From assembly GCF_000373625.1 (NCBI RefSeq), contig NZ_KB891997.1, positions 372,001 through 436,000 on the forward strand: a DNA stretch of 64,000 bases, written 5' to 3'. A program made the translations under genes and the position numbers. Positions 35,003 through 43,890 of this stretch are shown here, in pieces (the stretch's first letter is position 1; the number at the start of each line of letters is the position of its first letter). This stretch comes from Streptomyces sp. LaPpAH-108. GTDB taxonomy: Bacteria > Actinomycetota > Actinomycetes > Streptomycetales > Streptomycetaceae. Under the pieces are notes generated by a model. That model had not been told where the DNA came from, did no database searches, and saw nothing but the letters and a program-made list of their open reading frames with translations.

Positions 35003-35971
35003 TCACGCGGTCGTCGGGAAGCGGCGCAGGGGGCCGGGCAGGCGGCTGCCGAGCGGGGCCATGCCGCCGTCGGCGCCGTGCCGGGCGAGCAGATCGAGGA
35101 CCAGCCGTCCGCGCCGCACCCGCTCCTGCGCGGTGTCCAGGGCGACGCTCCTCAGGTGCGCGCCCCACGGGTAGATGCCGGGCGCCTTCGACAGGCCGAA
35201 CTTCAGATACAGCGGGGCGCCGCGCCGGATCAGCTCGGCCACCTCGTACATCCGCACCTGGCCGCCGAGGTCGTCCGGCGCCTCGATGTACAGGTCCATG
35301 GGGGCGCCGGACACCCGGCGGATCTCGGTGAGATGGGCGAGGGTGAGATCGCCGGGCACGTTGATCGAGTCGGCGCCAAGGCGCTCGAACACCGCGTAGG
35401 AGACGGGGTTGACCGGGCCGATCAGCGCGGAGACCTTCAGCGTGGTGTCCGCCGGGAGCACCCCCGACTCCCGCGCCCGGTGCAGCGCCCACAGCACGCC
35501 CTCGTCGGCCACCAGCAGGCAGCGCACGCCCAGTTCGGTGGCGCGCACCGCGTCCTCGACACACCCGGCGACCGCGTCGTGGCCCCGGGCGCGCGGGCCG
35601 CCGCCGCCCGAGTCGGAGCGCACCGCGCCCCCGGTGTCCCAGGTGCCGCGCGGCCCGGTGAACAGGCACAGCTCGATGCCGCGTTCGCGGGTCGCCCCGG
35701 CCATCTCGGTGATCTCGGCGTCCGTGAGCATCCACACGCCGCTGCCCTGGCTGATCCGGTGCACCGGCACGTCCAGCCGCGCGGCCTCGGCGAGCACGAC
35801 GGCCAGCGCCTCGGGCCCCTCGCACGACGGGATCTCGGTACGCCAGCTCCCGCCGCCGGGGAAACGGTGCGGGGAGGCGTCGGCGGGGTCGGGCGCGGGC
35901 GCGCCGAGCCCCAGAGCGGCGAGCGCCTGCTCACCGGGCCTGCGGACTGCCGGGGCGGAAAGGTCGGTCAC
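35003..35971 (-). CDS. TIM-barrel protein of the sugar-acid locus, U32-peptidase-like
   Basis: 322 aa, no signal peptide. The segments AVFERLGADSINVPGDLTLAH, shown by its GADSINVPGDL core near residue 200, APMDLYIEAPDDLGG and YEVAELIRRGAPLYLKFGLSK look like a (beta/alpha)8 barrel and resemble proteins annotated as U32 peptidases in streptomycete sugar clusters. Cys and acidic residues that would support peptidase chemistry cannot be assigned. It sits between the dehydrogenase and transporter genes, so a metabolic role (aldolase, isomerase or lyase step) is as plausible as proteolysis. Confidence 0.65.
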   Translation of the reverse strand: MTDLSAPAVRRPGEQALAALGLGAPAPDPADASPHRFPGGGSWRTEIPSCEGPEALAVVLAEAARLDVPVHRISQGSGVWMLTDAEITEMAGATRERGIELCLFTGPRGTWDTGGAVRSDSGGGGPRARGHDAVAGCVEDAVRATELGVRCLLVADEGVLWALHRARESGVLPADTTLKVSALIGPVNPVSYAVFERLGADSINVPGDLTLAHLTEIRRVSGAPMDLYIEAPDDLGGQVRMYEVAELIRRGAPLYLKFGLSKAPGIYPWGAHLRSVALDTAQERVRRGRLVLDLLARHGADGGMAPLGSRLPGPLRRFPTTA

Positions 35972-36053
35972 GGGCTGCCTTTCGTGTTCGGTATGCCGGA
36001 CAGGGTTCGGATCTTCGGGCGAGAGGCGCCCGCTGAGGGCGCGTGCACCCAGG

Positions 36054-37043
36054 TCAGGGCAGCAGCAGCACCTTCCCGGGGCCCTTCGCCTCGACCGCCC
36101 GCGCGAACTCGGTCAGCGGCAGCCGGTGCGTCACCAGGGGGAGGGGGTCGAGCAGCCCGGCGCCGAACAGCCGGACCGCGTGCGCCCAGGCGGCCGGGGG
36201 AGCGCCGAAGACCGTCCGCACCTCCAGCCGCCGTACGACGAGGTCGGCCGGGTCCAGACCGAGCGCGCCCGGCGCCGGGATGCCGGTCAGGACCAGGCGT
36301 CCGCCGCGCCGGAGCAGGGTGGAAGCGGTGAGCGCGGCCTCGGCGGAGCCTGCCGCCTCGATCACCACGTCGTAGCCGCCGGGCAGGTCCGGGCCGCTCG
36401 GTGCGAAGTCCGTGGCACCGAACTCCTTCGCCAGCGCCTCGCGTTCACGGTCGAGGCCCACCACCAGGAGTTCCCCCGGGGAGACCGCCGCGAGGAACCG
36501 CACCGCGAGCATCCCGAGCGTCCCCGTGCCGACCACCGCGACCCGCTCGCCCGGCCGGACATCGGCCAGCAGAGCGGCAGCCGCGATGCAGGCGGCGGGC
36601 TCAAGGAGGGCCGCCGCGGTGAGGTCGGCGTCGTCGGGCAGGGGGTGCAGCAGCCGGGCGGGGAGGGTGAGGGTGGGGGCCATCGCGCCGGGGTGGGTGA
36701 AGCCGGTCTCCTCGTAGCCCGCCGCGCAGAGCGTGGTCTCGCCCGCGTGACAGCGGGCGCACACCTGGCAGTTGCGGAAACCCTCGCCGACCACCTTGCG
36801 GCCGACCAGCCGCTCCGGCACCCCGGCGCCCACCGCACGGACCGTCCCGGACCACTCATGGCCCGGCACCACGGGGTAACGCACGTACTCCGGGGGCCGG
36901 TTGCCCCGGTACAGCTCGCGGTCGCTGCCGCAGACGCCCACCGCGTGCACGGCGACCAGCGCCTCGCCGGGACCGGGCGCACGGGGTGTGTGCGGCTCCA
37001 GTCGGTACACGCCCGGCGCCTCCACCACCACCTGGACGCTCAC
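36054..37043 (-). CDS. Zinc-dependent sugar/polyol dehydrogenase (MDR family)
   Basis: 329 aa. The catalytic zinc motif VCGSDRELYRG (Cys near residue 39) and VVPGHEWSG, structural-zinc loop CQVCARCHAGETTLC, Rossmann motif VAVVGTGTLGMLAV. The GTG at 37043 overlaps the dehydratase stop (GTGA), giving one coupled unit. Similar in pattern to L-idonate, threonine and galactitol dehydrogenases; in this context it may oxidise the sugar or a keto-deoxy intermediate. The substrate is unresolved. Confidence 0.92.
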   Translation of the reverse strand: MSVQVVVEAPGVYRLEPHTPRAPGPGEALVAVHAVGVCGSDRELYRGNRPPEYVRYPVVPGHEWSGTVRAVGAGVPERLVGRKVVGEGFRNCQVCARCHAGETTLCAAGYEETGFTHPGAMAPTLTLPARLLHPLPDDADLTAAALLEPAACIAAAALLADVRPGERVAVVGTGTLGMLAVRFLAAVSPGELLVVGLDREREALAKEFGATDFAPSGPDLPGGYDVVIEAAGSAEAALTASTLLRRGGRLVLTGIPAPGALGLDPADLVVRRLEVRTVFGAPPAAWAHAVRLFGAGLLDPLPLVTHRLPLTEFARAVEAKGPGKVLLLP

Positions 37044-38197
37044 GTCGTCCCCTTCGGCCGCCGCTGCTCCCAGCCCTCGGCCCACAGGTCGAACCGGGCC
37101 TGCTGCTGCGGGAATTCGGCCGCCGCGTCGGTGTCCAGCTCGACCCCGAGGCCGGGGGCGTCGGAGAGCTGGAAGTAGCCGTCGACCACCTCGGGGGCAC
37201 CCTTGACCACCGTCTTGATCTCCGCGTCCGCGAAGTCGTTGAAGTGCTCCAGGATCTTGAAGTTCGGTGTGCTGAAGCCGACTTGGAGCGAGGCGGCGGT
37301 GAGGACGGGCCCGCCCACATTGTGCGGGGCGACCAGCACGTAGTGGGTCTCGGCGGTCGCGGCCAGCTTGCGGGTCTCCCAAATGCCGCCGATGTGGCCG
37401 ACGTCCGGCTGGATGATGTCCGCCGCCTGGCTCTCGAACAGCTCCCGGAACTCGATCCGGTCGTGCATCCGCTCCCCGGTGGCGACCGGGATGTCCACCT
37501 TCGCAGCCACCTTCTCCAGCGCCTTCAGATTCTCCGGCGGCACCGGCTCCTCCAGCCAGGCCGGGCCGAAGGGCGCCAGTTCGCGGGCGAGGCGGATCGC
37601 GGTCGCGGGGGAGAAGCGGCCGTGCATCTCCAGCATCAGCTCGGTGTCCGGCCCGATCGCGTCCCGTACGGCCTCGATCAGGGAGACGGCGTACCGGGTG
37701 CGCTCGTGGTCCAGCTCGAAGTGGCCGGTGCCGAACGGGTCGATCTTCAGCGCCCGGTAGCCCCGCGCCACGACCGCGCGGGCCGCCTCGTGGTACGCCT
37801 CCGGGGTGCGCTCGGTGGTGTACCAGCCGTTCGCGTACGCCTTGACCCGGTCGGTGACCTTCCCGCCGAGCAACTGCCACACCGGTACGCCGAGCGCCTT
37901 GCCCTTGATGTCCCAGCAGGCCATCTCGACCACCGCGATCCCGGACATCACGATCTCCCCGGCCCGGCCGAAGTCGCCGTACTTCATCCGGCGCACCAGA
38001 TCCTCCACCGCGAACGGGTCCGAGCCCGCGATGTGGTTGGCCTCGGCCTCCCGCAAGTAGCCGATCAGGGCGTCGGTGTGGCCGAGCATCCGGGTCTCCC
38101 CGACGCCGGTAAGGCCCTCGTCCGTGTGGACCTGCACATAGGTCAGATTCCGCCATGGTGTGCCGACCACATGGGTGCTGATTCCGGTGATACGCAC
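37040..38197 (-). CDS. Enolase-superfamily sugar-acid dehydratase (mandelate racemase subgroup)
   Basis: 385 aa. An N-terminal capping domain (THVVGTPWRNLTYVQVHTDEG) precedes the barrel. Metal ligands fall in LEMHGRFSP, LEEPVPPENL and GERMHDR; the His of HGR and the His in VAPHNVGG are the probable acid/base pair, as in D-galactonate dehydratase, and no KxK motif is seen. QPDVGHIGGI is also typical. It probably dehydrates a C5/C6 aldonate to a 2-keto-3-deoxy acid. First gene of the operon, directly behind a consensus promoter and repeated operator. Confidence 0.92.
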   Translation of the reverse strand: MRITGISTHVVGTPWRNLTYVQVHTDEGLTGVGETRMLGHTDALIGYLREAEANHIAGSDPFAVEDLVRRMKYGDFGRAGEIVMSGIAVVEMACWDIKGKALGVPVWQLLGGKVTDRVKAYANGWYTTERTPEAYHEAARAVVARGYRALKIDPFGTGHFELDHERTRYAVSLIEAVRDAIGPDTELMLEMHGRFSPATAIRLARELAPFGPAWLEEPVPPENLKALEKVAAKVDIPVATGERMHDRIEFRELFESQAADIIQPDVGHIGGIWETRKLAATAETHYVLVAPHNVGGPVLTAASLQVGFSTPNFKILEHFNDFADAEIKTVVKGAPEVVDGYFQLSDAPGLGVELDTDAAAEFPQQQARFDLWAEGWEQRRPKGTT

Positions 38198-38215
38198 GCC
38201 CGCCCACCCCTCGGT

Positions 38216-38243
38216 GTTCGAAATTTCGTCATGCGTTCGAAAT
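38216..38243. promoter_or_regulatory. Putative IclR-type operator of the dehydratase operon
   Basis: Two direct copies of GTTCGAAAT (38216-38224, 38235-38243), 19 bp apart, include the palindromes CGAAATTTCG (38219-38228) and TTCGAA. They lie just downstream of the -10 box, overlapping the expected start of transcription, a classical repressor position. Confidence 0.65.
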
Positions 38244-38252
38244 GCTGGCGTG

Positions 38253-38282
38253 ACAGTAGGGAGGGGGTGTGGGGGGTGTCAA
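38253..38282 (-). promoter_or_regulatory. Consensus promoter of the dehydratase operon
   Basis: Reading leftward: TTGACA (38282-38277), 18-bp spacer, TACTGT (38258-38253). The -35 is a perfect sigma70 consensus and the operator repeats follow immediately. Confidence 0.65.
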
Positions 38283-38338
38283 TGGGGCGGGCAGGTAACG
38301 GTTCCGGCAAGCGAGAGGCGAGAGGGAGGGGTCCGGCT

Positions 38339-38941
38339 CTAGTCCCTCCCCTGGTACCGCTCCCGCGCCAGCTCGCGTACGTCGCCGATCGTGCTCCACT
38401 CGTTGCCGCCCAGCCGGGCCAGGGGGCGCAGCAGGCCGATGTCGGGGCGGCCGTCGACCAGCACGTCCTCGTCGACGACCACGTGGACGACCCGGCCGAA
38501 CACCACCGTCGAGTCGCCCAGGCCCAGCGTCGCGTGGAGCACGCACTCGATCGCCACCGGTGAGTCGGCCACGCGCGGCGGGCGCACCTTCAGGGAGGGC
38601 TCCCGGGCGATGCCCACGGCGTCGAACTCGCCCTCGTCGCGCGGGAAGTCGGTCGCGGTCGCGTTGATCTCCGCGAACAGCGGCTCGGGGGCGAGGTTGA
38701 CGACGAACTCCCCGGTGGCCTCCACGTTGTGCAGCGAGTCCTTCCGCCCGACGGAGGTGAACTGCACGATCGGCGGAGCGGTGGAGGCGACCGTGAAGAA
38801 GGAGTGCGGAGCGAGGTTCGCCGTCCCGCCGTCCGCCGACAGGGTGGAGACCCAGGCGATCGGCCGGGGCACGACCACGGAGGTCAGCAGCTGGTAGAAC
38901 GAGCGCCGGTCCATGGACTCGGGGGAATAGTCGACACGCAT
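38339..38941 (-). CDS. Flavin reductase-like FMN-binding split-barrel protein
   Basis: 200 aa. The family pattern is clear: LLTSVVVPRPIAWVST, GTANLAPHSFFTVAST, PPIVQFTSVGRKDS, NVEATGEFVVNLAP and PVAIECVLHATL. Such proteins bind FMN and act as flavin reductases or flavin-dependent oxidoreductases; the partner is unknown. It is monocistronic, with the ATG at 38941 at the left end of a 51-bp gap after the GCS2-type ligase gene. Confidence 0.9.
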   Translation of the reverse strand: MRVDYSPESMDRRSFYQLLTSVVVPRPIAWVSTLSADGGTANLAPHSFFTVASTAPPIVQFTSVGRKDSLHNVEATGEFVVNLAPEPLFAEINATATDFPRDEGEFDAVGIAREPSLKVRPPRVADSPVAIECVLHATLGLGDSTVVFGRVVHVVVDEDVLVDGRPDIGLLRPLARLGGNEWSTIGDVRELARERYQGRD

Positions 38942-38992
38942 GACAGCACAGTAGGCCGCGTACGCCGCGACCGCGCAGGCGGGCCGACCGGG

Positions 38993-40471
38993 TCAGTCCA
39001 CCGGCCAGGTGTGCACCGGGGCGTTGAGATGCATGTAGTCGATGTACGTCTCGGTCATCCGCCGCAGTGCCTCGTGACGGCCCGCCTCGGAGGTGGTGTC
39101 GAAGCGCCGGAACGCCTCCTTCTGCCACACCGCCCCGTTGCGCGCCGTGACACAGCGCTGCTCGATGATCCCGAGCAGCGGCTCCCGCCAGGCCGCGTCC
39201 ATGCCGGACAGCTCAAGGCCCCGGTGCGCCAGCGGCAGCAGCCGCCGCAGCACCAGCTCGGGCACCGGCACCTCGCCCATCCCCGGCCAGTACAGCAGCG
39301 CGTCGATGCCGTTGCGGGCCGCCGTGTGCAGGTTCTCCTCGGCCGCCGCGAACGACATCCGCGACCACACAGGGCGGTCCTCCTCCACCAGGGCACGGGT
39401 CAGGCCGTAGTAGAAGGCGCCGTTGGCCAGCGTGTCCGCGACCGTAGGCCCCGCGGGCAGCACCCGGTTCTCGATGCGGACGTGCGGCTTGTCGTGGGCG
39501 ACCGCGTAGACCGGCCGGTTCCAGCGGTAGATGGTGCCGTTGTGCAGGGTCAGCTCGCCCAGCTCCGGGATGTCGCCCCGGTCCAGCGTCTCGCCGGGGT
39601 CCTGCTCGTCGCACAGCGGCAGCAGCGCCGGGAAGTAGCGCAGATTCTCCTCGAACAGGTCGAAGACGCTGTTGATCCACCGCTCCCCGAACCACACCCG
39701 GGGCCGTACCCCCTGGACCTTGATCTCCTCGGGGCGGGTGTCGGTGGCCTGCTCGAACAGCGGGATACGGGTCTCGTGCCACAGCTCCCGGCCGAACAGG
39801 AACGGCGAGTTGGCCGCCAGCCCCACCTGCACCCCGGCGACGGCCTGCGCCGCGTTCCAGTACGGCGCGAACTCCTCGGGCGAGACCTGGAGATGGAACT
39901 GGGTGCTGGTGCACGCGGCCTCCGGGGTGATGGTGTCCGCCCAGGCGCGCAGCCGGTCCACCCCGTCCACCTCGAGGCGCAGGTCCTCGCCCCGGGCCGC
40001 GAACACCATGTCGTTGAGCAGCCGGTAGCGCGGGTTCTCGGAGAGAGACTTCTCGCCGATGTCCTCCTGGCGCAGCGTGGGCAGGATGCCGATCATCACC
40101 AGGCGCGCGCCCACCGTCCGGGCGCGGTCCTCCGCGTGGTTGAGCGCGCCGCGGATCTCCGCCTCCCAGGCGTCCGGACCGCCCGAGGTCAGCCCGCGCG
40201 GCGGCACGTTGATCTCCAGGTTGAACCGGCCCAGCTCGGTCGACCAGGCCGGGTCCGCGATCGCCTCCAGCACGTCGACGTTGCGCATCGCCGGTTCCGC
40301 GCCGGAGTCCACCAGGTTCAGCTCGATCTCCAGGCCGACCCGCGGCCGCTCGGACTCGAAGCGCGACTCACGGAGCATCTGCGCGAACGCGTCCAGGCAC
40401 TCCTGCATCTTGATCCGGTACCGGCGGCGGTCCTCGCGGGTGAAGACGAGCGCCGGGACGTCGCGTCCCAT
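38993..40471 (-). CDS. Glutamate-cysteine ligase-like (GCS2/YbdK) carboxylate-amine ligase
   Basis: 492-aa ATP-dependent ligase of the GCS2 family. The ATG at 40471 has AGGAGG 5 nt upstream; the frame extends 179 codons further in Ala/Gly/Arg-rich non-coding-like sequence. RVGLEIELNLVD near residue 45 holds the acidic metal ligands; ACTSTQFHLQVSPEEFAPYWN, GLAANSPFLFGRELWHETRIPLFEQ (given by its NSPFLFGRELW part), RVWFGERWI and HVRIENRVLPAGPT are further family segments. It could make a glutamyl dipeptide; the acceptor is not known. Confidence 0.9.
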   Translation of the reverse strand: MGRDVPALVFTREDRRRYRIKMQECLDAFAQMLRESRFESERPRVGLEIELNLVDSGAEPAMRNVDVLEAIADPAWSTELGRFNLEINVPPRGLTSGGPDAWEAEIRGALNHAEDRARTVGARLVMIGILPTLRQEDIGEKSLSENPRYRLLNDMVFAARGEDLRLEVDGVDRLRAWADTITPEAACTSTQFHLQVSPEEFAPYWNAAQAVAGVQVGLAANSPFLFGRELWHETRIPLFEQATDTRPEEIKVQGVRPRVWFGERWINSVFDLFEENLRYFPALLPLCDEQDPGETLDRGDIPELGELTLHNGTIYRWNRPVYAVAHDKPHVRIENRVLPAGPTVADTLANGAFYYGLTRALVEEDRPVWSRMSFAAAEENLHTAARNGIDALLYWPGMGEVPVPELVLRRLLPLAHRGLELSGMDAAWREPLLGIIEQRCVTARNGAVWQKEAFRRFDTTSEAGRHEALRRMTETYIDYMHLNAPVHTWPVD

Positions 40472-40623
40472 CGGCCCTCCTGGATTCCCTCCTCGGACAC
40501 CTGTTCCACCCCAGCGTCGCACCACCCGGGCCGCCCCACCACGCGGACCGGAACGGCCGGTGAGCGGCCCGTGACCCGCTCCGGTGAGCGCCCCGGGCCC
40601 GCTGGGTGAGCGACCTCGGCCCG

Positions 40624-42696
40624 CTACTCCGGCTCCAGCGCACGCGCCACCAGCAGCGCCACGTCGTCGTGGTCGTCCGGGTGCCGCAGCCCGTACAGCA
40701 GCTGGTCGCAGGTCTCCTCCAGGGGGCGGGCGGGATCGTCCAGGAAGCCCAGCAGCGTGCGGAGCCGGTCGTCGATGGCGTGCTGCCGGGTCTCGACCAG
40801 CCCGTCGGTGTACAGCACCAGCAGATCGCCGGGGACCAGCTCGACCGTGGTCGCCTCGAAGGCCACCCCGCCGACGCCGAGCGGCGCCGCGGTGGGCAGG
40901 TCCACGAACCCGGCCGGTTCCCCGGGCCGGCCCAGGGCGGGCGGCAGATGGCCCGCGTTGGCGACGGTGCACCGCCCGGTGGCGGGGTCGTACACCGCGT
41001 ACAGACACGTGACGATGTAGTGCTCCAGATCGCAGGTGATCTTGTCCAGGTGGCGCAGGATCGACTCCGGCGGCAGATCCAGATCCGCGTAGGCGCAGGT
41101 CGCGGTGCGCAGCCGGCCCATGGTGGCGGCGGCGTCGATGCCGTTGCCCATCACATCGCCCACCACCAGCGCCGTCTTGCCGTCCTCCAGCGGGATCACG
41201 TCGTACCAGTCGCCGCCGACCTCGCTCGTGGACTGCGCGGGCTGATAACGCGAGGCCACCTCCAGACCCGTGTGCCGGGGGGAGTGCTCGGGCAGCAGGC
41301 TGCGCTGGAGGGTGAGCGCGGTGTTGCGCACGCTCTGGAACCAGCGCGCGTTGTCGATCGCCACCGCCGCCCGCCCGGCGATCTCCGCCGCCAGCACCAC
41401 GTCGTCCTCGTCGAACGGCAGCGGATTACGGGTCCGCTTCAGATCCAGCGCGCCCAGCACCTCGCCGTGCGCGATCAGCGGCACGGCCAGATACGAGTGC
41501 ACCCCCGCCTGCGCCAGCAGCTCCCCGGCCTCCGCGTCCCGCGCGATGCGGGGCAGGTCCTCGGGGCCGACCCGGGCCACCAGCACCGGACGCCCGGTGT
41601 GCACGCACAGCGTCACCAGCCGGTCGCCCGCGTACGCCGCGAGGTCACCGGGCGGGTCGGCGGCGCCCAGCGCCTCCGTGGGATGGGCCGCCTTCAGCGC
41701 GAGCGCCCGGAACAGCTCGGGCCCCTCGTCGGGACGGCTCGTACGACGGCAGGCCAGCGCGGAGTCCAGCACGTCCACCGCGACCACGTCCGCCAGCTCC
41801 GGGGCCGCCACCTCGGCCAGCTCGTCGGCGGTCTGCTGCACCTCCAGCGTGGTGCCGATCCGGGCCGAGGCGTCCGCGATCAGCGCCAGCCGTCTGCGCG
41901 CCCGGTCCGCCTCACCGGCCGCCCGGTGCCGCTCGGTGACGTCCACCACCGAGGCCGCCGCGCCCAGCACCCGCCCGCGCGGGTCCTCCAGGCGGTAGAA
42001 CGACAGCGACCAGGCGTGCTCGTGCTCGGGATCGCCCGGCAGCCGCCCCACGTGGTACTGGTCGAGCAGCGGCAGCCCGCTGGCGAGCACGTGGCGCAGC
42101 GCCGACTCCACCGTGCCCACGTCCGGGAACGGCATCGTGTCCCGCAGCAGCCGCCCGATGTGGTCCGCGGCCGGCATCCCGTCGATCCGCTCCAGTGCCG
42201 GGTTGACCAGCAGATAGCGCAGATCCGGGTCGAGCAGGGCGAGCCCGATGGGGGACTGGTACACCAGCCGTTCGCACAGCGCCAGATCGGTCTCCACGCG
42301 CTGGAGCACCGTGTGGTCGGCGGCGATGCCCAGGGCGTAGACCTCGCCCGTGTCGTTCAGCAGCCGCATGGTGCGGAACTCGGTCAGCCTGCTGGAGCCG
42401 TCCTTGTGCCGCACCGGGAAGGTGCCCGCCCAGCCCCGGCCCGTCTGCAGCACCTCGGTGAACAGGTTCACGGCGGCCTTCAGCTGGGACGGGTCGATGA
42501 GCAGCCGTGCCGCGTACTGTCCGAGCGCCTCCTCGGCCTTGTAGCCGAACAGGTCCTCGGCCTGCGGGGACCAGAAGACGATCCGCCCCGAGGGCTCCAG
42601 CGCCACCGCGGCCACGCTGAGCATGTCCAGCAGACCGGTCGGCCGCGGCTGCTCGGCGCGGTGCCCGTCGTCCGCCAGGAAGGAGTCCACTGCCAT
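40624..42696 (-). CDS. PAS-PAS-GAF-PP2C (SpoIIE-type) protein serine phosphatase
   Basis: 690-aa cytoplasmic signalling phosphatase. Domain order: PAS 1 (about 25-135; SGRIVFWSPQAEDLFGY), PAS 2 (about 140-260; LLDPDLRYLLVNPALERID), GAF (about 275-430; AGVHSYLAVPLIAHGEVLGALDL) and PP2C/SpoIIE (about 455-690; VGGDWYDVIPLEDGKTALVVGDVMGNG with the metal-binding Asp, ILRHLDKI, TCLYAVYD, LLVLYTDGLVETR). Such proteins dephosphorylate anti-anti-sigma factors in streptomycete partner-switching pathways. No cognate kinase or STAS gene is adjacent. Confidence 0.94.
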   Translation of the reverse strand: MAVDSFLADDGHRAEQPRPTGLLDMLSVAAVALEPSGRIVFWSPQAEDLFGYKAEEALGQYAARLLIDPSQLKAAVNLFTEVLQTGRGWAGTFPVRHKDGSSRLTEFRTMRLLNDTGEVYALGIAADHTVLQRVETDLALCERLVYQSPIGLALLDPDLRYLLVNPALERIDGMPAADHIGRLLRDTMPFPDVGTVESALRHVLASGLPLLDQYHVGRLPGDPEHEHAWSLSFYRLEDPRGRVLGAAASVVDVTERHRAAGEADRARRRLALIADASARIGTTLEVQQTADELAEVAAPELADVVAVDVLDSALACRRTSRPDEGPELFRALALKAAHPTEALGAADPPGDLAAYAGDRLVTLCVHTGRPVLVARVGPEDLPRIARDAEAGELLAQAGVHSYLAVPLIAHGEVLGALDLKRTRNPLPFDEDDVVLAAEIAGRAAVAIDNARWFQSVRNTALTLQRSLLPEHSPRHTGLEVASRYQPAQSTSEVGGDWYDVIPLEDGKTALVVGDVMGNGIDAAATMGRLRTATCAYADLDLPPESILRHLDKITCDLEHYIVTCLYAVYDPATGRCTVANAGHLPPALGRPGEPAGFVDLPTAAPLGVGGVAFEATTVELVPGDLLVLYTDGLVETRQHAIDDRLRTLLGFLDDPARPLEETCDQLLYGLRHPDDHDDVALLVARALEPE

Positions 42697-42789
42697 CCCG
42701 CCACCTCCACCGCCGCTGCGCGCGCCGTACCTCCATGCTGCCTCCGCCGCCGGGGCACGCGCACCGCAGGGAGCGGGGCGGGGTGCGGT

Positions 42790-43722
42790 TCAGCTCCTGC
42801 CGTCGCCGGGGTTCTCCTCGCCGGGGGCCTCTCCGTCGCGGTCCGTGCCGGGCTGGTCGGCGCCTGGCTGGTCCGCGTCGGGCCGGTCCGTGTCGGCCTG
42901 GTCCGTGTCGGCCTCGTCCAGGGTGGGCTCGTCCTCGTCGTGCGAGGGCAGCCAGTGGTGCTCGCAGAACCAGCGCCCGAACAGCGCGCCGCCGTACACC
43001 ACGAACCCGACCCCGATCAGCCACGACGACACCACGAGGACGGTGCCCACCGCGCCGTAGCTCAGCGCGTTGGTGACGATCAGCGGGGTGAAGACCAGCG
43101 TGGAGAAGGCGCGAAGGCCCGCGAGCCCGACCACGGTGGCGAGCGCGCCCGGCAGCAGGAGGTACCAGCGGACCTGGCCGCCGAGCAGGAACCACGGGCC
43201 CCACCAGAAGAACAGCACCGTGGTGAGCGTGGTCAGCACGATCCGGGGGGAGCCGTGCAGCGACGTTTTCGTCTGCACCTCCTGGTACAGATACGCCATC
43301 AGCACCGCCAGCCAGGTCGCCTGCCGCCACACCCGGTGCCAGGGACCGGCCGGGAGCCCCCACACGCGCTCGAAGGCGTTCTGCACGCTGCCGCCGAAGG
43401 ACACGCCGAACAGCGCGAGCATCAGGATGCTCCACGCGCTGGTGGTGCCGATGACCTCGCGCGGCGGGCTGAACACGTCTGTGAGCACCTGCGCCGACGT
43501 GCCGGACAGCCCCATGCCGTCCGACAGCCACGAGGCGAACCCGCCCCGCACCAGCGGATCGGCCGCCGCGACCACGATGAGGAGCGGGGCGAGCGTCACC
43601 AGGGAGAGCGTGGCGAAGCCCATCGCGCGGTGCATCAGCTCCAGCTCGCGACCGCGCCGGAGCAGGGCGGGCAGCTCGACCCACTCCCAGGCGCGGTGGA
43701 GGCCGCGCCGCCACTGGCTCAC
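42790..43722 (-). CDS. YihY/BrkB-family membrane protein with acidic repeat tail
   Basis: 310 aa, about six membrane helices. The GTG at 43722 has GGGGAG 9 nt upstream. Family segments: MGFATLSLVTLAPLLIVVAA, SFGGSVQNAFERVWGLPAGPWHRVWRQ (shown by QNAFERVWGLP), FFWWGPWFLLGG and VFTPLIVTNALSYGAVG. The C-terminal about 55 residues are hydrophilic, with TD-Q/R-x-D-x-D repeats such as DTDQADTDRPDADQ encoded by 15-bp DNA repeats. Members were once called ribonuclease BN by mistake; the true function is unknown. Confidence 0.88.
   Translation of the reverse strand: MSQWRRGLHRAWEWVELPALLRRGRELELMHRAMGFATLSLVTLAPLLIVVAAADPLVRGGFASWLSDGMGLSGTSAQVLTDVFSPPREVIGTTSAWSILMLALFGVSFGGSVQNAFERVWGLPAGPWHRVWRQATWLAVLMAYLYQEVQTKTSLHGSPRIVLTTLTTVLFFWWGPWFLLGGQVRWYLLLPGALATVVGLAGLRAFSTLVFTPLIVTNALSYGAVGTVLVVSSWLIGVGFVVYGGALFGRWFCEHHWLPSHDEDEPTLDEADTDQADTDRPDADQPGADQPGTDRDGEAPGEENPGDGRS
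42838..42922 (-). repeat. 15-bp repeats in the YihY acidic tail
   Basis: Degenerate copies of GGTCCGTGTCGGCCT (plus strand) with a 15-bp period encode ADTDx/ADQPG units at the C-terminus of the YihY protein. Confidence 0.6.
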
Positions 43723-43890
43723 GCTCTCGACTCCCCTGCACACCGCACGCGGACCGACTCCGTCTCCTGCCCCGATCATCCGCCCCGGCGGCACGGAGCG
43801 CCCGGCCGCGGGGTCCTGGGCGGGCCAGAGTGGTGAACGGGCGTGCCGTACGGGTCAGGGCCGGGGCGGTGCCGGGACCGCCGTACGAGG

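Noticed and set aside
40559..40626. Three imperfect GGTGAGCG-x-GGCCCGC repeats between the GCS2-ligase and phosphatase genes
   Set aside because: The copies are short and degenerate, within locally biased sequence; no function or consistent spacing could be supported.
40606..43836. Plus-strand open frame of over 1000 codons opposite the PP2C phosphatase and YihY genes
   Set aside because: Both minus-strand genes carry clear domains; the plus-strand translation is low-complexity His/Gln/Arg-rich sequence.
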